Positions 17,407 to 26,998 of a stretch of DNA of 47,015 nucleotides are shown here, piece after piece. A program made the translations under genes and the position numbers. Each line of letters begins with the position of its first letter. Position 1 is the first letter of the stretch. The stretch comes from a bacterium (lineage in GTDB: Bacteria; Fidelibacterota; Marinisomatia; Marinisomatales; UBA1611). Below the pieces are notes generated by a model, which worked only from the letters and a program-made list of their open reading frames with translations, did no database searches and was not told the origin of the DNA. The stretch covers positions 1 to 47,015 of the forward strand of contig SGYO01000004.1 in the NCBI GenBank assembly GCA_004321745.1. The letters are read 5' to 3'.

Positions 17407-19532
17407 AAATACAAATTAATTCTGCTTATGATTTAATAATCATAACGATAATAATCTCAATTTTAGTTGTATACTTCTCTTATAGATATAGTCTCTCCAG
17501 CTCTGAGAATTCAGTTCTTATTTTTTTTAGAGTTTTGATTTCAGCTCTTTTAATTTTATTAATTTTTAATCCTGTAATTGAGAAAAAAGGCAGTAATAAA
17601 ATAAGCTTACCTTGGCACATATACATTGATGAGTCTTTAAGTATGAAATATCATAAACAGCCTTCAGAGTTAGCTTATAAACAGGGAATTCAAAATTTTA
17701 TTGAAAAAATAAAAGAAAAAAATATAGACTTTGAAGCTTTTTCATTTGGTTCAGACATCGATTCTATCATTGACATATTTGATATAAGTTTAGATGGTAA
17801 TTCTACAAATCTTGGATTGATATTTGATGAAGTTAATAGCGATTATCAACAAAGTCTTGGTGGATTAATTATTTTTACAGATGGCCAAATTAATCAGGGA
17901 CCTCCATTACAGGAATTTTATGATAGCGTAGGTAAAGTTCCAGTTTATACTATAGGTGTAGGAGATACTACTCCTATGCTTGATGTTTTTATTCGTTCTA
18001 TAGATTCTCCGCCATTAAGTGTTAAAGGTCAAAATGTAAACATTGACGTAATTATTTCCAGTACCGGTAATATTAATGAAAGAGTAAATGTTAATTTGTT
18101 TGATGGAAAAAACAAATTGATTGGATCCAAACTGATAACTATATATGGACAAGGTGAAAATGAAATAATTCGCTTTCAAATAAGCCCTGATAAGATTGGT
18201 GAAAACCATTTTTCTGTTAAATGTAGCGCATTATCTGATGAAATAAATATCCATAATAACCAACAGAAAATTAAAATACATGTTATGAAAGACCAATATA
18301 ACATTGCATTGGTCACAGGTGCTCCAAACTATAATACTAGACTGATTAAAAATTTTTTACATGAGCAAGGAAATAATAATATTGATCATTATATAATGAA
18401 CCAAAAAAATTTCAACCAAAAATTGAAAGATTTTTTAGAGAAAAAATATGAAGTTATTATTTTTGATAATAATCCAGTTACATCAAATGCTAAAAAGTGG
18501 GAGTCAGTTGCTAGAGTGTTTGCAAAAAAAATAATTTCTCATAGTTCTAGTTTCTTTATCATACCTGGTCCTGAAGTTGACTTGGTATCACTCAATAAAT
18601 ACTTAAAAATAATAGATGTAGAAGCAGAAATAGTAAATGAAGATTTAAAAACTAAAACTGATTGGAGGTTTTTAGATTCTTGGCATAGTTTTAATTCATT
18701 AGGCAATGAAAAGTCTCTACTAGACAATTATGATGCTTATCCTCCCCAAATTCCTTCATTTAAATTGGATAATAAATTTAGAGCTGGATCAAATACAACA
18801 TACGCTAAATATTTTGATGGTGAATTTGAGAGCCCTCTTTTAGTAATGGGTGAAAAACAACAAATAAGGTATGCACTTTGGAACTCCATTGATTTAGCAT
18901 CATTAAAGTATATGCTTTCAAATTCTGATTTAAATTATCTATTTGAGAATTCTATGAGAAAAATTTCGAATTGGCTAATGAAAAAAAGTGATAGCAGAGA
19001 GTTTGTTTTTCGAACAGACAAAAATTCATACCAACATGGCGAATTGATATCATTAACTGGAGTTTCATCTGATCTGAGTGATAATATAAAAATTAATGAC
19101 GCTGTTGTAGAACTATATCACAATAATCAATATATCAGCTCAAAGCCTTTACTTTATGATTTAAATGATAAAAGCTATAAATCAAAATTTTGGGCTCCAA
19201 AACCAGGTTTGATAGATTATAAAATAAAGGTAAATAAAGGCATTGATAGCTATCAAGTCAACAGCGGCACATTTAAAGTACAAGAGAGTCATATTGAATT
19301 AAATAAAATATTTTTAAATAAAAATAAACTAATCAATTTAAGTGAAAAAAGTGGTGGAACTTTTAAAAATTGGGAAAATAGGGATGAAATGGTTTCTGAA
19401 ATAAAAGATGTTAAGATAATGGAGTACTATGTCTCTTTCTTTACATTTAGAAATAATTATTTTTATGTTAGCTTAATTTTTATATTACTATCATTAGAGT
19501 GGTTTTATAGAAAAAAAATTGGATTGATATAG
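17403..19532 (+). CDS. Membrane-anchored VWA-domain protein of unknown function
   Basis: The 709-residue protein has two N-terminal helices (about 10-27 and 38-56), a von Willebrand A-like domain (about 68-200) and a C-terminal helix (about 683-702). The metal-ion-dependent adhesion motif is visible as D76-x-S-x-S (DESLS), with a later IIFTDGQ. The region after it (about 205-300) looks like an Ig/beta-sandwich domain, and the rest resembles the large periplasmic parts of BatA/BatB-like or glutamine-amidotransferase-like proteins of Bacteroidota. The start is TTG, overlapping the tsaD stop as TTGA. It ends the housekeeping run; the partner is unknown. Confidence 0.7.
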   Translation: MKIQINSAYDLIIITIIISILVVYFSYRYSLSSSENSVLIFFRVLISALLILLIFNPVIEKKGSNKISLPWHIYIDESLSMKYHKQPSELAYKQGIQNFIEKIKEKNIDFEAFSFGSDIDSIIDIFDISLDGNSTNLGLIFDEVNSDYQQSLGGLIIFTDGQINQGPPLQEFYDSVGKVPVYTIGVGDTTPMLDVFIRSIDSPPLSVKGQNVNIDVIISSTGNINERVNVNLFDGKNKLIGSKLITIYGQGENEIIRFQISPDKIGENHFSVKCSALSDEINIHNNQQKIKIHVMKDQYNIALVTGAPNYNTRLIKNFLHEQGNNNIDHYIMNQKNFNQKLKDFLEKKYEVIIFDNNPVTSNAKKWESVARVFAKKIISHSSSFFIIPGPEVDLVSLNKYLKIIDVEAEIVNEDLKTKTDWRFLDSWHSFNSLGNEKSLLDNYDAYPPQIPSFKLDNKFRAGSNTTYAKYFDGEFESPLLVMGEKQQIRYALWNSIDLASLKYMLSNSDLNYLFENSMRKISNWLMKKSDSREFVFRTDKNSYQHGELISLTGVSSDLSDNIKINDAVVELYHNNQYISSKPLLYDLNDKSYKSKFWAPKPGLIDYKIKVNKGIDSYQVNSGTFKVQESHIELNKIFLNKNKLINLSEKSGGTFKNWENRDEMVSEIKDVKIMEYYVSFFTFRNNYFYVSLIFILLSLEWFYRKKIGLI

Positions 19533-19555
19533 TCTTTAATAGGTGAAATTAAATA

Positions 19556-20869
19556 ATGAGAAACATTACAATCATTGGAGCAGGTTATGTTGGATTAGTA
19601 ACTGGCGTCGGTCTAGCTGAATTTGGCAATAAAGTTATTTGTGTAGATATTGATAAAGATAAAATTTCCCAGCTAAAATCAGGATTAATTCCTATTTATG
19701 AGCCAGGTTTAGAAGAAATTATAAAAAGGAATGTAAAAAGTGAGAGATTGTATTTTAGTGATGATATATCGTTATCAATTCAAAAATCTCAAGTTATAAT
19801 AATTGCTGTCGGGACACCTCAAACCAGCGAAGGTGATGCTAATATGGAATATGTTAATTCTGTAGTAAGGGCAATTAACAAAAACTTAAAAGATTATAAA
19901 ATCATTTGTACAAAAAGTACTGTACCTATTGGAACCGGGGGTAGAATTATAAAAACTTTGAGTAATGATTTCGAAGAAGGGATTGATTTTGACTATGTAT
20001 CAAATCCAGAGTTTTTGAGAGAGGGTTCAGCCGTTAAAGATTTTTTGTGGCCGGATAGAATAATAATTGGAACAACTAGTGATAAAGCATATGAGATAAT
20101 GTGCGATATATATAAGCCATTATATATTAATAAAAATCCAATTAAACATACTACTGTAGAAACAGCAGAAATGATTAAATATGCTTCTAATTCATTTTTA
20201 GCATTAAAAATTAGTTATATTAATGAAATTGCAAATCTTTGTGAAACAGTAGGTGCTGACATCCATGATGTGGCCAGTGCCATGGGGCAAGATGGTAGAA
20301 TCAGTGATAAGTTTTTACATCCAGGTCCGGGGTTTGGAGGCTCATGTTTTCCAAAAGACTTAGAATCATTAATTGCTATATCAAAAGAAAAAAATATACC
20401 AATGGAGACTTTAAGTGCTGCAAAAAAAGCGAATATTAATCAAAAAGCAAAAATGGGTACTAAACTTGAAAATTTAATTAATGCTAGTCTTAAAGGTAAA
20501 AAAATAGCTGTATTGGGACTCTCTTTCAAGGCGAATACTGACGATGTAAGAGAATCTTCATCTATAGATATGATTGAATTTATTTTAAGTAAGGGTGGTA
20601 TTGTTAGTGCGTATGACCCAATCGCAAATGTTTCAATGTTAAAATTATTTAAAAACATATCATATTTTGATAATGTTTATGATGCTATTAAAGGCGCAGA
20701 CGCTTTAGTAGTAATGACTGAATGGAATGAGTTTCGAGCTCTTGATTTACCTAGGATAAAGAATATTATGAAGAATGCTTTTATTTTAGATACAAGAAAT
20801 ATAATTAATATGTCAGAACTTTCTAAGTTAGGATTTGTATATGATAACATTGGAAGGATAAAAATTTAG
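19556..20869 (+). CDS. ugd: UDP-glucose 6-dehydrogenase
   Basis: Oxidises UDP-glucose to UDP-glucuronate with two NAD, supplying a uronic acid for the surface polysaccharide. The 437-residue protein has the N-terminal Rossmann motif IGAGYVGLVTGVGLAEFG (6-23), a central dimer helix, and the catalytic C264 in GPGFGGSCFPKD. The C-terminal domain carries AVLGLSFKANTDDVRESSS. Length is normal. It opens the polysaccharide locus and ends one base before rfbC. A GDP-mannose dehydrogenase is less likely from the motifs. Confidence 0.95.
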   Translation: MRNITIIGAGYVGLVTGVGLAEFGNKVICVDIDKDKISQLKSGLIPIYEPGLEEIIKRNVKSERLYFSDDISLSIQKSQVIIIAVGTPQTSEGDANMEYVNSVVRAINKNLKDYKIICTKSTVPIGTGGRIIKTLSNDFEEGIDFDYVSNPEFLREGSAVKDFLWPDRIIIGTTSDKAYEIMCDIYKPLYINKNPIKHTTVETAEMIKYASNSFLALKISYINEIANLCETVGADIHDVASAMGQDGRISDKFLHPGPGFGGSCFPKDLESLIAISKEKNIPMETLSAAKKANINQKAKMGTKLENLINASLKGKKIAVLGLSFKANTDDVRESSSIDMIEFILSKGGIVSAYDPIANVSMLKLFKNISYFDNVYDAIKGADALVVMTEWNEFRALDLPRIKNIMKNAFILDTRNIINMSELSKLGFVYDNIGRIKI

Positions 20870-20870
20870 T

Positions 20871-21413
20871 TTGGTTTTTGAAGAACAAGCACTTAAAGGA
20901 GTTTACATAGTTAATCCTATTATTTTTTATGATGAAAGAGGTAGCTTTTTTGAATCTTTTAAAGATAATGAATTTGAAAATAAGTTAAATTGTAAATTTG
21001 TTCAAGATAATGAAGTTTTTTCTGAAAAGGTAAATACACTTAGAGGATTGCACTATCAAATAGAAAATCCTCAAGCTAAATTGATTCATGTTGTTTCAGG
21101 AGCTATAAAAGATGTAATTGTAGACGTAAGGCTGAATTCAAAAACTTTTGGTGAAAGTTTTTCAATAAACCTTGATCATAAAAATCATAAAATGCTATTT
21201 ATCCCTGGAGGTTTTGCTCATGGCTATTTAGTTCTAAAAAAAAATACTATCGTACAATACAAATGCACTAACTATTACAATCCTAAATTAGAATATGGTA
21301 TTAGATGGGATGACCCTGATATCAATATTAATTGGGGCATTAATAGTCCTATTATATCCCAGAAGGATAGTAAATTACCTTTTCTTAAAGATCAAAAAAT
21401 GTTACCTAGATAA
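20871..21413 (+). CDS. rfbC: dTDP-4-dehydrorhamnose 3,5-epimerase
   Basis: Third enzyme of dTDP-L-rhamnose synthesis. The 180-residue cupin has IVNPIIFYDERGSFFESF, the catalytic H61 within LRGLHYQ, FIPGGFAHGYLVL, and the conserved YYNPKLEYGIRWDDPD segment. It appears intact. The start is TTG, with GGAAGGA about a dozen bases upstream; no ATG lies nearby in frame. It overlaps rfbB by one base. It would have no substrate if rfbA and rfbB are truly dead. Confidence 0.94.
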   Translation: MVFEEQALKGVYIVNPIIFYDERGSFFESFKDNEFENKLNCKFVQDNEVFSEKVNTLRGLHYQIENPQAKLIHVVSGAIKDVIVDVRLNSKTFGESFSINLDHKNHKMLFIPGGFAHGYLVLKKNTIVQYKCTNYYNPKLEYGIRWDDPDININWGINSPIISQKDSKLPFLKDQKMLPR

Positions 21414-22456
21414 TGAAGAACGTACTAGTAACTGGGGGTTGTGGGTTCATAGGGTCCAATTTTGTCAAACATCTAATTTCGCATGAAAATTACTTTCCAA
21501 TCATCATCGATAAACTAACATATGCTGGAAGCAAAGAAAATATAAATCAAATTAGTGAAGAACGTTTTGAGTTTGTCGAAGGCGATATATGTGATGAGCA
21601 GTTACTTCTTAATCTTTTTAAAAAGTATAAGTTTGATGGTGTCTTTCACTTTGCTGCAGAAAGCCATGGTGATAGATCAATAGATGGACCAAGAGTGTTT
21701 ATTGATACAAATATAATTGGGACATTTAATCTCTTACAAGCCTCCAGAGCTAATATTAGTAAAAATAAAAATAATTTTAAGTTTATTCATGTATCTACTG
21801 ATGAAGTTTATGGTGATCTTGGGGCAGATGGTTATTTTGATGAAAAAAGTTCTTACAAACCAAATTCGCCATATTCTGCATAAAAAGCAGCATCAGACCA
21901 CTTAGTCAGATCGTGGGGTAGAACTTATAATTTGCCAGTTATAACAACTAACTGCTCAAATAATTATGGAGCTAATCAATTTCCAGAAAAACTAATACCT
22001 CTAATGATAATTAATTGCATCGATTGGAAGAAGTTGCCAGTTTATGGTAATGGGGATAATATCAGAGATTGGTTATTTGTGACGGACCATTGCTCTGCAT
22101 TAGAAATAATTTTTTCCAAAGGTGAAGTAGGAGAGACTTATAATATTGGAGGGTCTAACGAAATTAAAAACATAGATATTGTAAATACTATATGTGGCAC
22201 TATGGATGAACTTAAACCGTCTAAGAATGGTAGTTATAGAGATTTGATAACTTTTGTGGATGACAGGCCTGGACATGATAAAAGATATGCAGTAGATTCA
22301 AGTAAACTTTAAAATACACTAAAATGGGAGCCCAAAGAATCATTTCAATCGGGGATCAAAAAAACAATTGAGTGGTATTTGAATAATGAAACATGGTGGA
22401 GAAAAATTCAAGATAATAATTATAACCAGCAAAGATTAGGGTTGAAAACTAAATGA
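21413..22456 (+). pseudogene. rfbB: dTDP-glucose 4,6-dehydratase, interrupted by two in-frame TAA codons
   Basis: Read through, this is a normal 347-codon RmlB: GGCGFIGSNFVKHLI, FHFAAESHGDRSIDGP, VSTDEVYGDLG, then [30 protein letters not shown] and a C-terminus IEWYLNNETWW. Codon 157 (21881-21883) is TAA where relatives read the Ser of YSASK, so the stop falls between the catalytic Tyr154 and Lys158. Codon 300 (22310-22312) is also TAA, before NTLKWEPK. The frame is otherwise unbroken and the true TGA overlaps the rfbA ATG (ATGA), as in an intact operon. It could be real loss, base errors or, least likely, readthrough. Confidence 0.9.
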
Positions 22457-23325
22457 AAGGTATTGTGTTAGCAGGCGGAAGCGGAACTAGATTGTATCCT
22501 TTAACAAAAGTTATATCCAAACAGCTTCTACCAGTTTATGACAAGCCAATGATTTATTATTCTCTATCAACATTGGTATTATCAGGTATTAAAGATATCT
22601 TATTAATATCCACTCCTGAAGATATTGGTCTTTATAAACGATTACTTTTAGATGGTAGTCAATTTGGATTAAAAATTTAATACAAAGTTCAACCTTCACC
22701 TGATGGTCTAGCTCAAGCATTTATTTTAGGCGAAAACTTTATTGGAGATGACAATTTTGCGATGGTTTTAGGAGATAATATCTTTTACGGCGCAGGGTTT
22801 TCACATAGGCTGAAAGAGTGTGTAAATACAGTCAATAGTGATAAAAAAGATGTAATTTTTGGGTATGAAGTAAAAGAGCCAAGACGTTATGGTGTAGTAG
22901 ATTTTGATAATAAAGGGAATGCTTTAAGCATTGAAGAGAAGCCCCAATATCCAAAATCAAATTATGCAGTGGTCGGATTATATTTTTATCCAAATAGTGT
23001 TGTAAAGGTTGCAAAAAGCATCAAGCCATCTCAAAGAGGTGAGCTAGAGATAACTTCAATAAATTCATATTATCTAGAAAAAAGTGATTTGAAAGTGAAT
23101 ATTCTTGGTAGGGGATTCGCTTGGTTAGATACTGGGACAATTGATTCAATAAAAAATGCTTCTAACTACATAAGAGCTATTGAAGAGAGACAAGGTTTGA
23201 AAATAGCATGTCTAGAAGAAATCGCATATTTGAATAAATTTATAGATGGAAAGCAGCTAAGAGAATTAATCAAAAAATTACCTGATGATTATGCGAATTA
23301 TTTGCGTAGATTAATAACCAATTAA
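22453..23325 (+). pseudogene. rfbA: Glucose-1-phosphate thymidylyltransferase, interrupted by one in-frame TAA codon
   Basis: First enzyme of the dTDP-rhamnose pathway. Read through, it is a normal 290-codon Rml[38 protein letters not shown], then YKVQPSPDGLAQAFILGE, LGDNIFYG, EEKPQYPKSNYAVVGLYFY and FAWLDTGT. Codon 76 (22678-22680) is TAA, at the position before Tyr where relatives often read Ser or a similar residue. There is no frameshift, and catalytic motifs on both sides are intact. The 75-residue head keeps the nucleotide-binding loop but lacks the sugar site, so a truncated product should be inactive. Confidence 0.9.
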
Positions 23326-23338
23326 TTTATCGCAATGT

Positions 23339-24568
23339 ATGTCAAAAGTATATGTAATTTTTATAGCTATTAGTCTAATATTGGGCAATGCCCGGGCTCA
23401 AGTTTCTCAAGTTGATATGAGGATCGGCTCTTTTAATAATCTACGAGGAAAAGATATATCAAGGGAAGATAACAATCTTAAATCACTTGATTTAGAATCT
23501 TATAAAGAGGTTGCATCCCTTGAGAGCGCCATTTCTCCAGATAAATATATTTTAGGACCTGGTGACGAATTGGGTATTAGTATTATAATGGGAGAAAATT
23601 TAACTCTACCAACAAAAGTTACACCCACAGGAGATTTATTCATTCCTTCTGTTGGGCTTGTGAAGGTGTCTGGGCAGACATTGGATGTAGCAAGAAAAAA
23701 AATAAAATCTTTTATAATTGAAAATGCCTTTCCAAACGCTAAGGTTAGCATAGCACTATTAAATATTAGAAAATTTCAAATACAAGTTGTTGGTGCTGTT
23801 AATTCCTCAGGTTTTATAGAAATCTCAGCTTTAGATAGGCTAGATAAAATTATATTTGCCTCCGATGGTTTTCATCCTCTAGCAAAAGAATTTGATATAT
23901 CTGTAGAGCGTGGAAACGGTGAAAAAGAAAAAATTAATTTTTTAAATTTTTTACGTCAAGGCGACTTAAAATCTAATCCAACTTTCCTTGAGGGTGATAT
24001 TATTCATGTTCCTTTTGGAGATCCTTACCTGAATTCTATCTCACTTCGAGGGCACATTGAGAATGCTGGTTATGATATTATTGAAAAAGATGAAAGTCTA
24101 TTAAGTTTTTTGAATAGATCTATTGATTTAATTAATGAGACAAACTTAATGAGTATCATTGTTACAAGAAATGAAAATGGAGTAGAAAAAATTTACAATG
24201 TTAGTCCGAAGGATTTTTCTAATTTTATTTTATCAAATGGTGATATCGTAGATATACCGAGAGATGATGGTATAATGGTCAACGGCTTTGTTCAAAAGCC
24301 AGGCGCATATGCTTATGTCCCAGGATACTTAGCCTATAATTATATAAGCATGGCAGGAGGCAATACTAAAGATGGAAGTATAAATAAGATAAAGATAATT
24401 CACTCTAATGGTTCTATCAGTAGAAATTTTAACACAATTCTTAAACGGGGAGATGTAATCATTGTAGAGCGCTCTACTATAAATACATTAGCCGGCAATA
24501 TGAGCATACTGCAAATCGTTGCATCTCTATTAACAATTTATATGACCTACTTAAGCTCTTCAAAATGA
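23339..24568 (+). CDS. Wza-like polysaccharide export protein
   Basis: Outer-membrane/periplasmic channel component for capsule or exopolysaccharide export. The 409-residue protein has a signal peptide (about 1-20, cleavage after NARA) and no lipobox cysteine, unlike E. coli Wza. A poly-export domain (about 62-145) contains YILGPGDELGISI and VTPTGDLFIPSVG; SLBB-like beta-grasp repeats follow (RKFQIQVVGAVNSSGFIEI, then VNGFVQKPGAYAYVPG). A C-terminal hydrophobic stretch (about 387-403, LQIVASLLTIYMTYL) may be the membrane-spanning helix. It overlaps the next gene by ATGA. Confidence 0.9.
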   Translation: MSKVYVIFIAISLILGNARAQVSQVDMRIGSFNNLRGKDISREDNNLKSLDLESYKEVASLESAISPDKYILGPGDELGISIIMGENLTLPTKVTPTGDLFIPSVGLVKVSGQTLDVARKKIKSFIIENAFPNAKVSIALLNIRKFQIQVVGAVNSSGFIEISALDRLDKIIFASDGFHPLAKEFDISVERGNGEKEKINFLNFLRQGDLKSNPTFLEGDIIHVPFGDPYLNSISLRGHIENAGYDIIEKDESLLSFLNRSIDLINETNLMSIIVTRNENGVEKIYNVSPKDFSNFILSNGDIVDIPRDDGIMVNGFVQKPGAYAYVPGYLAYNYISMAGGNTKDGSINKIKIIHSNGSISRNFNTILKRGDVIIVERSTINTLAGNMSILQIVASLLTIYMTYLSSSK

Positions 24569-25797
24569 TGAAGCTAACTCCTCACGAAAAAAAGATTCTT
24601 GCACTAATTGAAGAGAACCCTGAAATAATAACTGACACAAAAAAACGTACAGTTATAGCAGAAAAAAATGGACTAAGTGAAAAAACTCTAAGAAACAGAA
24701 TAGGGGACCTTAAAAAATACGGTGTAATAAATCTTGATAAAGAATATAAATCTAAAGTAGCACAAAAATCACCATCATTTGATGTGAATAAGGAAGAAAA
24801 TATTTCTGATACTTTTTCAGTTTTAAATAAAGAGAGAAGATTTATACTTAACTTGTCAATTTTAGCAGGATTCATCGGATTAGTTTATGCTTTAATAGCT
24901 ACTCCATTTTATCAATCTACTACAACGATGTACCCTGCTATAGAGTCTGAAAGCTCCGGTGGAATTCTTGGTGGTAGTATCAAAGGATTAGCAGAGTCTT
25001 ATGGCTTGATGGGCTTGGGATCCGCCCCAACTTATAATATCCCAGATATTGTATTAAGCAGAAGAATAAAAAAGAATATCATTTTATCTAAATGGCAATC
25101 TAATGCTTTTCCTGATAGTTCAAATTTGATAGAGTTCTGGGAAATCGATAAACCAAATAAGTTTTCCCCTTTTATAATTCTTGATGTTTTCAAATCATTA
25201 ATCCCTAGTAGGGAAGGTTTCTCAACAAGCACAGATAAATTACATTTAGAGAATGCGATTGAAAAACTTCAAAAACTCATTTCTGTTAGCGAAGAGCAGT
25301 CTGGCCTGATTGTTGTATCTGTTCAAATGGAAGATCCTAATCTAGCTGCTAGTATTACAAATTATATAGCAGAATATGTTAAAGAGTTTATTTCAATCGA
25401 ACAGGAAAAAGAGGCAATAAAGCAGAAAGAATTCATCTATGATCAAATGTTATCAGCAAAGAGTGATCTATCTAATTCTGAGTTGAAATTAACAAACTTT
25501 TTTAAAAAATACCCTCTAGCATTAGGTAATCCAGATCTGCAACTACAACAAGGAAGGCTTACCCGTGAAATTGAGGAAAATCAGGCTGTGTATATTACAC
25601 TGCGACAACAATATGAGATAGCCAAGATAGAAGCAGAAGAAGATAAGCTATTTATAAATATTTTAGATACTGGTGATGTTGCTGTAAGGAAAAGTAAACC
25701 CAAAAGATTATTAATATTATTATCCTCAATTATGTTTGGTATGATGAGTTCAGTGCTAATAATTCTCAATAGAAATAAATTATTATTCAAACAATAA
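24565..25797 (+). CDS. Wzz-like polysaccharide co-polymerase with N-terminal winged-helix domain
   Basis: The 410-residue protein is a chain-length determinant (Wzz/PCP): helix 1 about 93-113, followed by TPFYQSTTTMYP; a long periplasmic coiled region (about 270-370); and helix 2 about 380-402 after a Lys/Pro segment. No Walker motifs of a Wzc kinase are present. Residues 4-56 (LTPHEKKILALIEENPE, then TVIAEKNGLSEKTLRNRIGDLKKYGVI) form a convincing winged helix-turn-helix on the cytoplasmic side. This fusion is unusual: it could let the export machinery bind DNA, or be a protein-interaction fold. It is coupled to the wza-like gene by ATGA; Met2 is an equally good start. Confidence 0.82.
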   Translation: MMKLTPHEKKILALIEENPEIITDTKKRTVIAEKNGLSEKTLRNRIGDLKKYGVINLDKEYKSKVAQKSPSFDVNKEENISDTFSVLNKERRFILNLSILAGFIGLVYALIATPFYQSTTTMYPAIESESSGGILGGSIKGLAESYGLMGLGSAPTYNIPDIVLSRRIKKNIILSKWQSNAFPDSSNLIEFWEIDKPNKFSPFIILDVFKSLIPSREGFSTSTDKLHLENAIEKLQKLISVSEEQSGLIVVSVQMEDPNLAASITNYIAEYVKEFISIEQEKEAIKQKEFIYDQMLSAKSDLSNSELKLTNFFKKYPLALGNPDLQLQQGRLTREIEENQAVYITLRQQYEIAKIEAEEDKLFINILDTGDVAVRKSKPKRLLILLSSIMFGMMSSVLIILNRNKLLFKQ

Positions 25798-26970
25798 ATG
25801 TTAATAGACTATATTAATCATTTAGCTTTATTTCAATACATAGGCGGGTTATTAATTTGGTTTTTTTTATTATTTTTGCTAGAGCAATATTTAGCTTCAT
25901 CTAAAAATTTAAGTTATTTTGAAAAAAAGTATTTTTTAGGATATTTTGTAATTCTATCACTATTTGCTATAGTACGTATCTATACCAACTACCTTCCTTA
26001 TACTCTAGACACTAAAACATATCTATATGTTGCTGAAAGTATATCTCAAAAAAATGAATTTTATTTTTTTGGTGCATTCCTCTATAGCAGTTTCATTTAT
26101 ATAATTCAGGCGATTACTTTTAATAATCACTATGCTATTTTATTTATAAATAACATCATATTTATCATAGCACTAATTGATCTTCTTGGTATGATTCCTA
26201 GTAATCAAAAAAAATCATTATGGTTATGGTCTTTATTTTTATTTTTGTACCCATCGATATATTGGTTTATACCTAATGTTTTAAGGGAAGCTGTTTTCTT
26301 TTTATGTTTGGTTAGAGTACTTAAACATTCAATCTTAATTAAAAATTCAAGGTTAATTAGTTATAACTCAATACTACTAGTAATTTTTTCAATTCTTTGT
26401 GTCGCGCTTCGACCTCAAGTGCTTCCAATGATTTACCTATGGGTAACTTTCATGCTATTTAAAAAAAGTATTTTTAATTTGATTTTTGTATCATTATTTG
26501 GTTTAGTCCTTCTTTCGAATGACTTTATAACATCTGAATATTTAAATAAAGTTTCTTTTGAATATCTAGAGGCAAAAAAAACAGAGGGTGCTACAAATGT
26601 ACCTACAATTGCATTTCAAGAAAACATCATTCCTACCAGTTTTTCGGAATTAGTATCCTTATCTCCATATCTAGTTTTTAGATTTTTATTTGCGCCATTT
26701 CCATGGGAATTATCTAACCTTAAGTATTTGTTTGCTTTTTTAGATTCTACAATTATGCTTTTACTTTTTATTACTTTCGCTTGGATTGTTGTAAAGGGAC
26801 ATGTACATAGTTGGGATTTTATAATATTCCCCTTTATGTTTATTGTTGTACTGGGAATATTTGAAATCGCATTTACTGGTGCTGTTAGACATCGCATGCC
26901 ATATGTATTAATAATGTCTACGCTTTTACTAAATCTTCCAACCTCCCTTGCCCGCAAAGGTAACTATTAA
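25798..26970 (+). CDS. Polytopic membrane protein, candidate O-antigen/capsule polymerase (Wzy)
   Basis: A 390-residue protein with roughly ten hydrophobic helices and a larger extracytoplasmic loop (about 245-290). IRxYTNYLPYTLDTKTYLYVAES-like and FYPSIYWFIPNVLREAVFF-like stretches resemble EpsG/Wzy-type polymerases, which join repeat units outside the inner membrane; such proteins are poorly conserved. Its place between the chain-length regulator and the flippase is the strongest support. Very rich in Phe, Leu and Ile, with an AT-rich codon choice. Confidence 0.6.
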   Translation: MLIDYINHLALFQYIGGLLIWFFLLFLLEQYLASSKNLSYFEKKYFLGYFVILSLFAIVRIYTNYLPYTLDTKTYLYVAESISQKNEFYFFGAFLYSSFIYIIQAITFNNHYAILFINNIIFIIALIDLLGMIPSNQKKSLWLWSLFLFLYPSIYWFIPNVLREAVFFLCLVRVLKHSILIKNSRLISYNSILLVIFSILCVALRPQVLPMIYLWVTFMLFKKSIFNLIFVSLFGLVLLSNDFITSEYLNKVSFEYLEAKKTEGATNVPTIAFQENIIPTSFSELVSLSPYLVFRFLFAPFPWELSNLKYLFAFLDSTIMLLLFITFAWIVVKGHVHSWDFIIFPFMFIVVLGIFEIAFTGAVRHRMPYVLIMSTLLLNLPTSLARKGNY

Positions 26971-26998
26971 CAAATGGTTTAAATTTTAATTTAAATAG

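Noticed and set aside
21413-23325. A changed genetic code reading TAA as serine
   Set aside because: TAA is the ordinary terminator of many intact genes in the window (for example rpsA, cmk, HU), so any recoding would have to be local.
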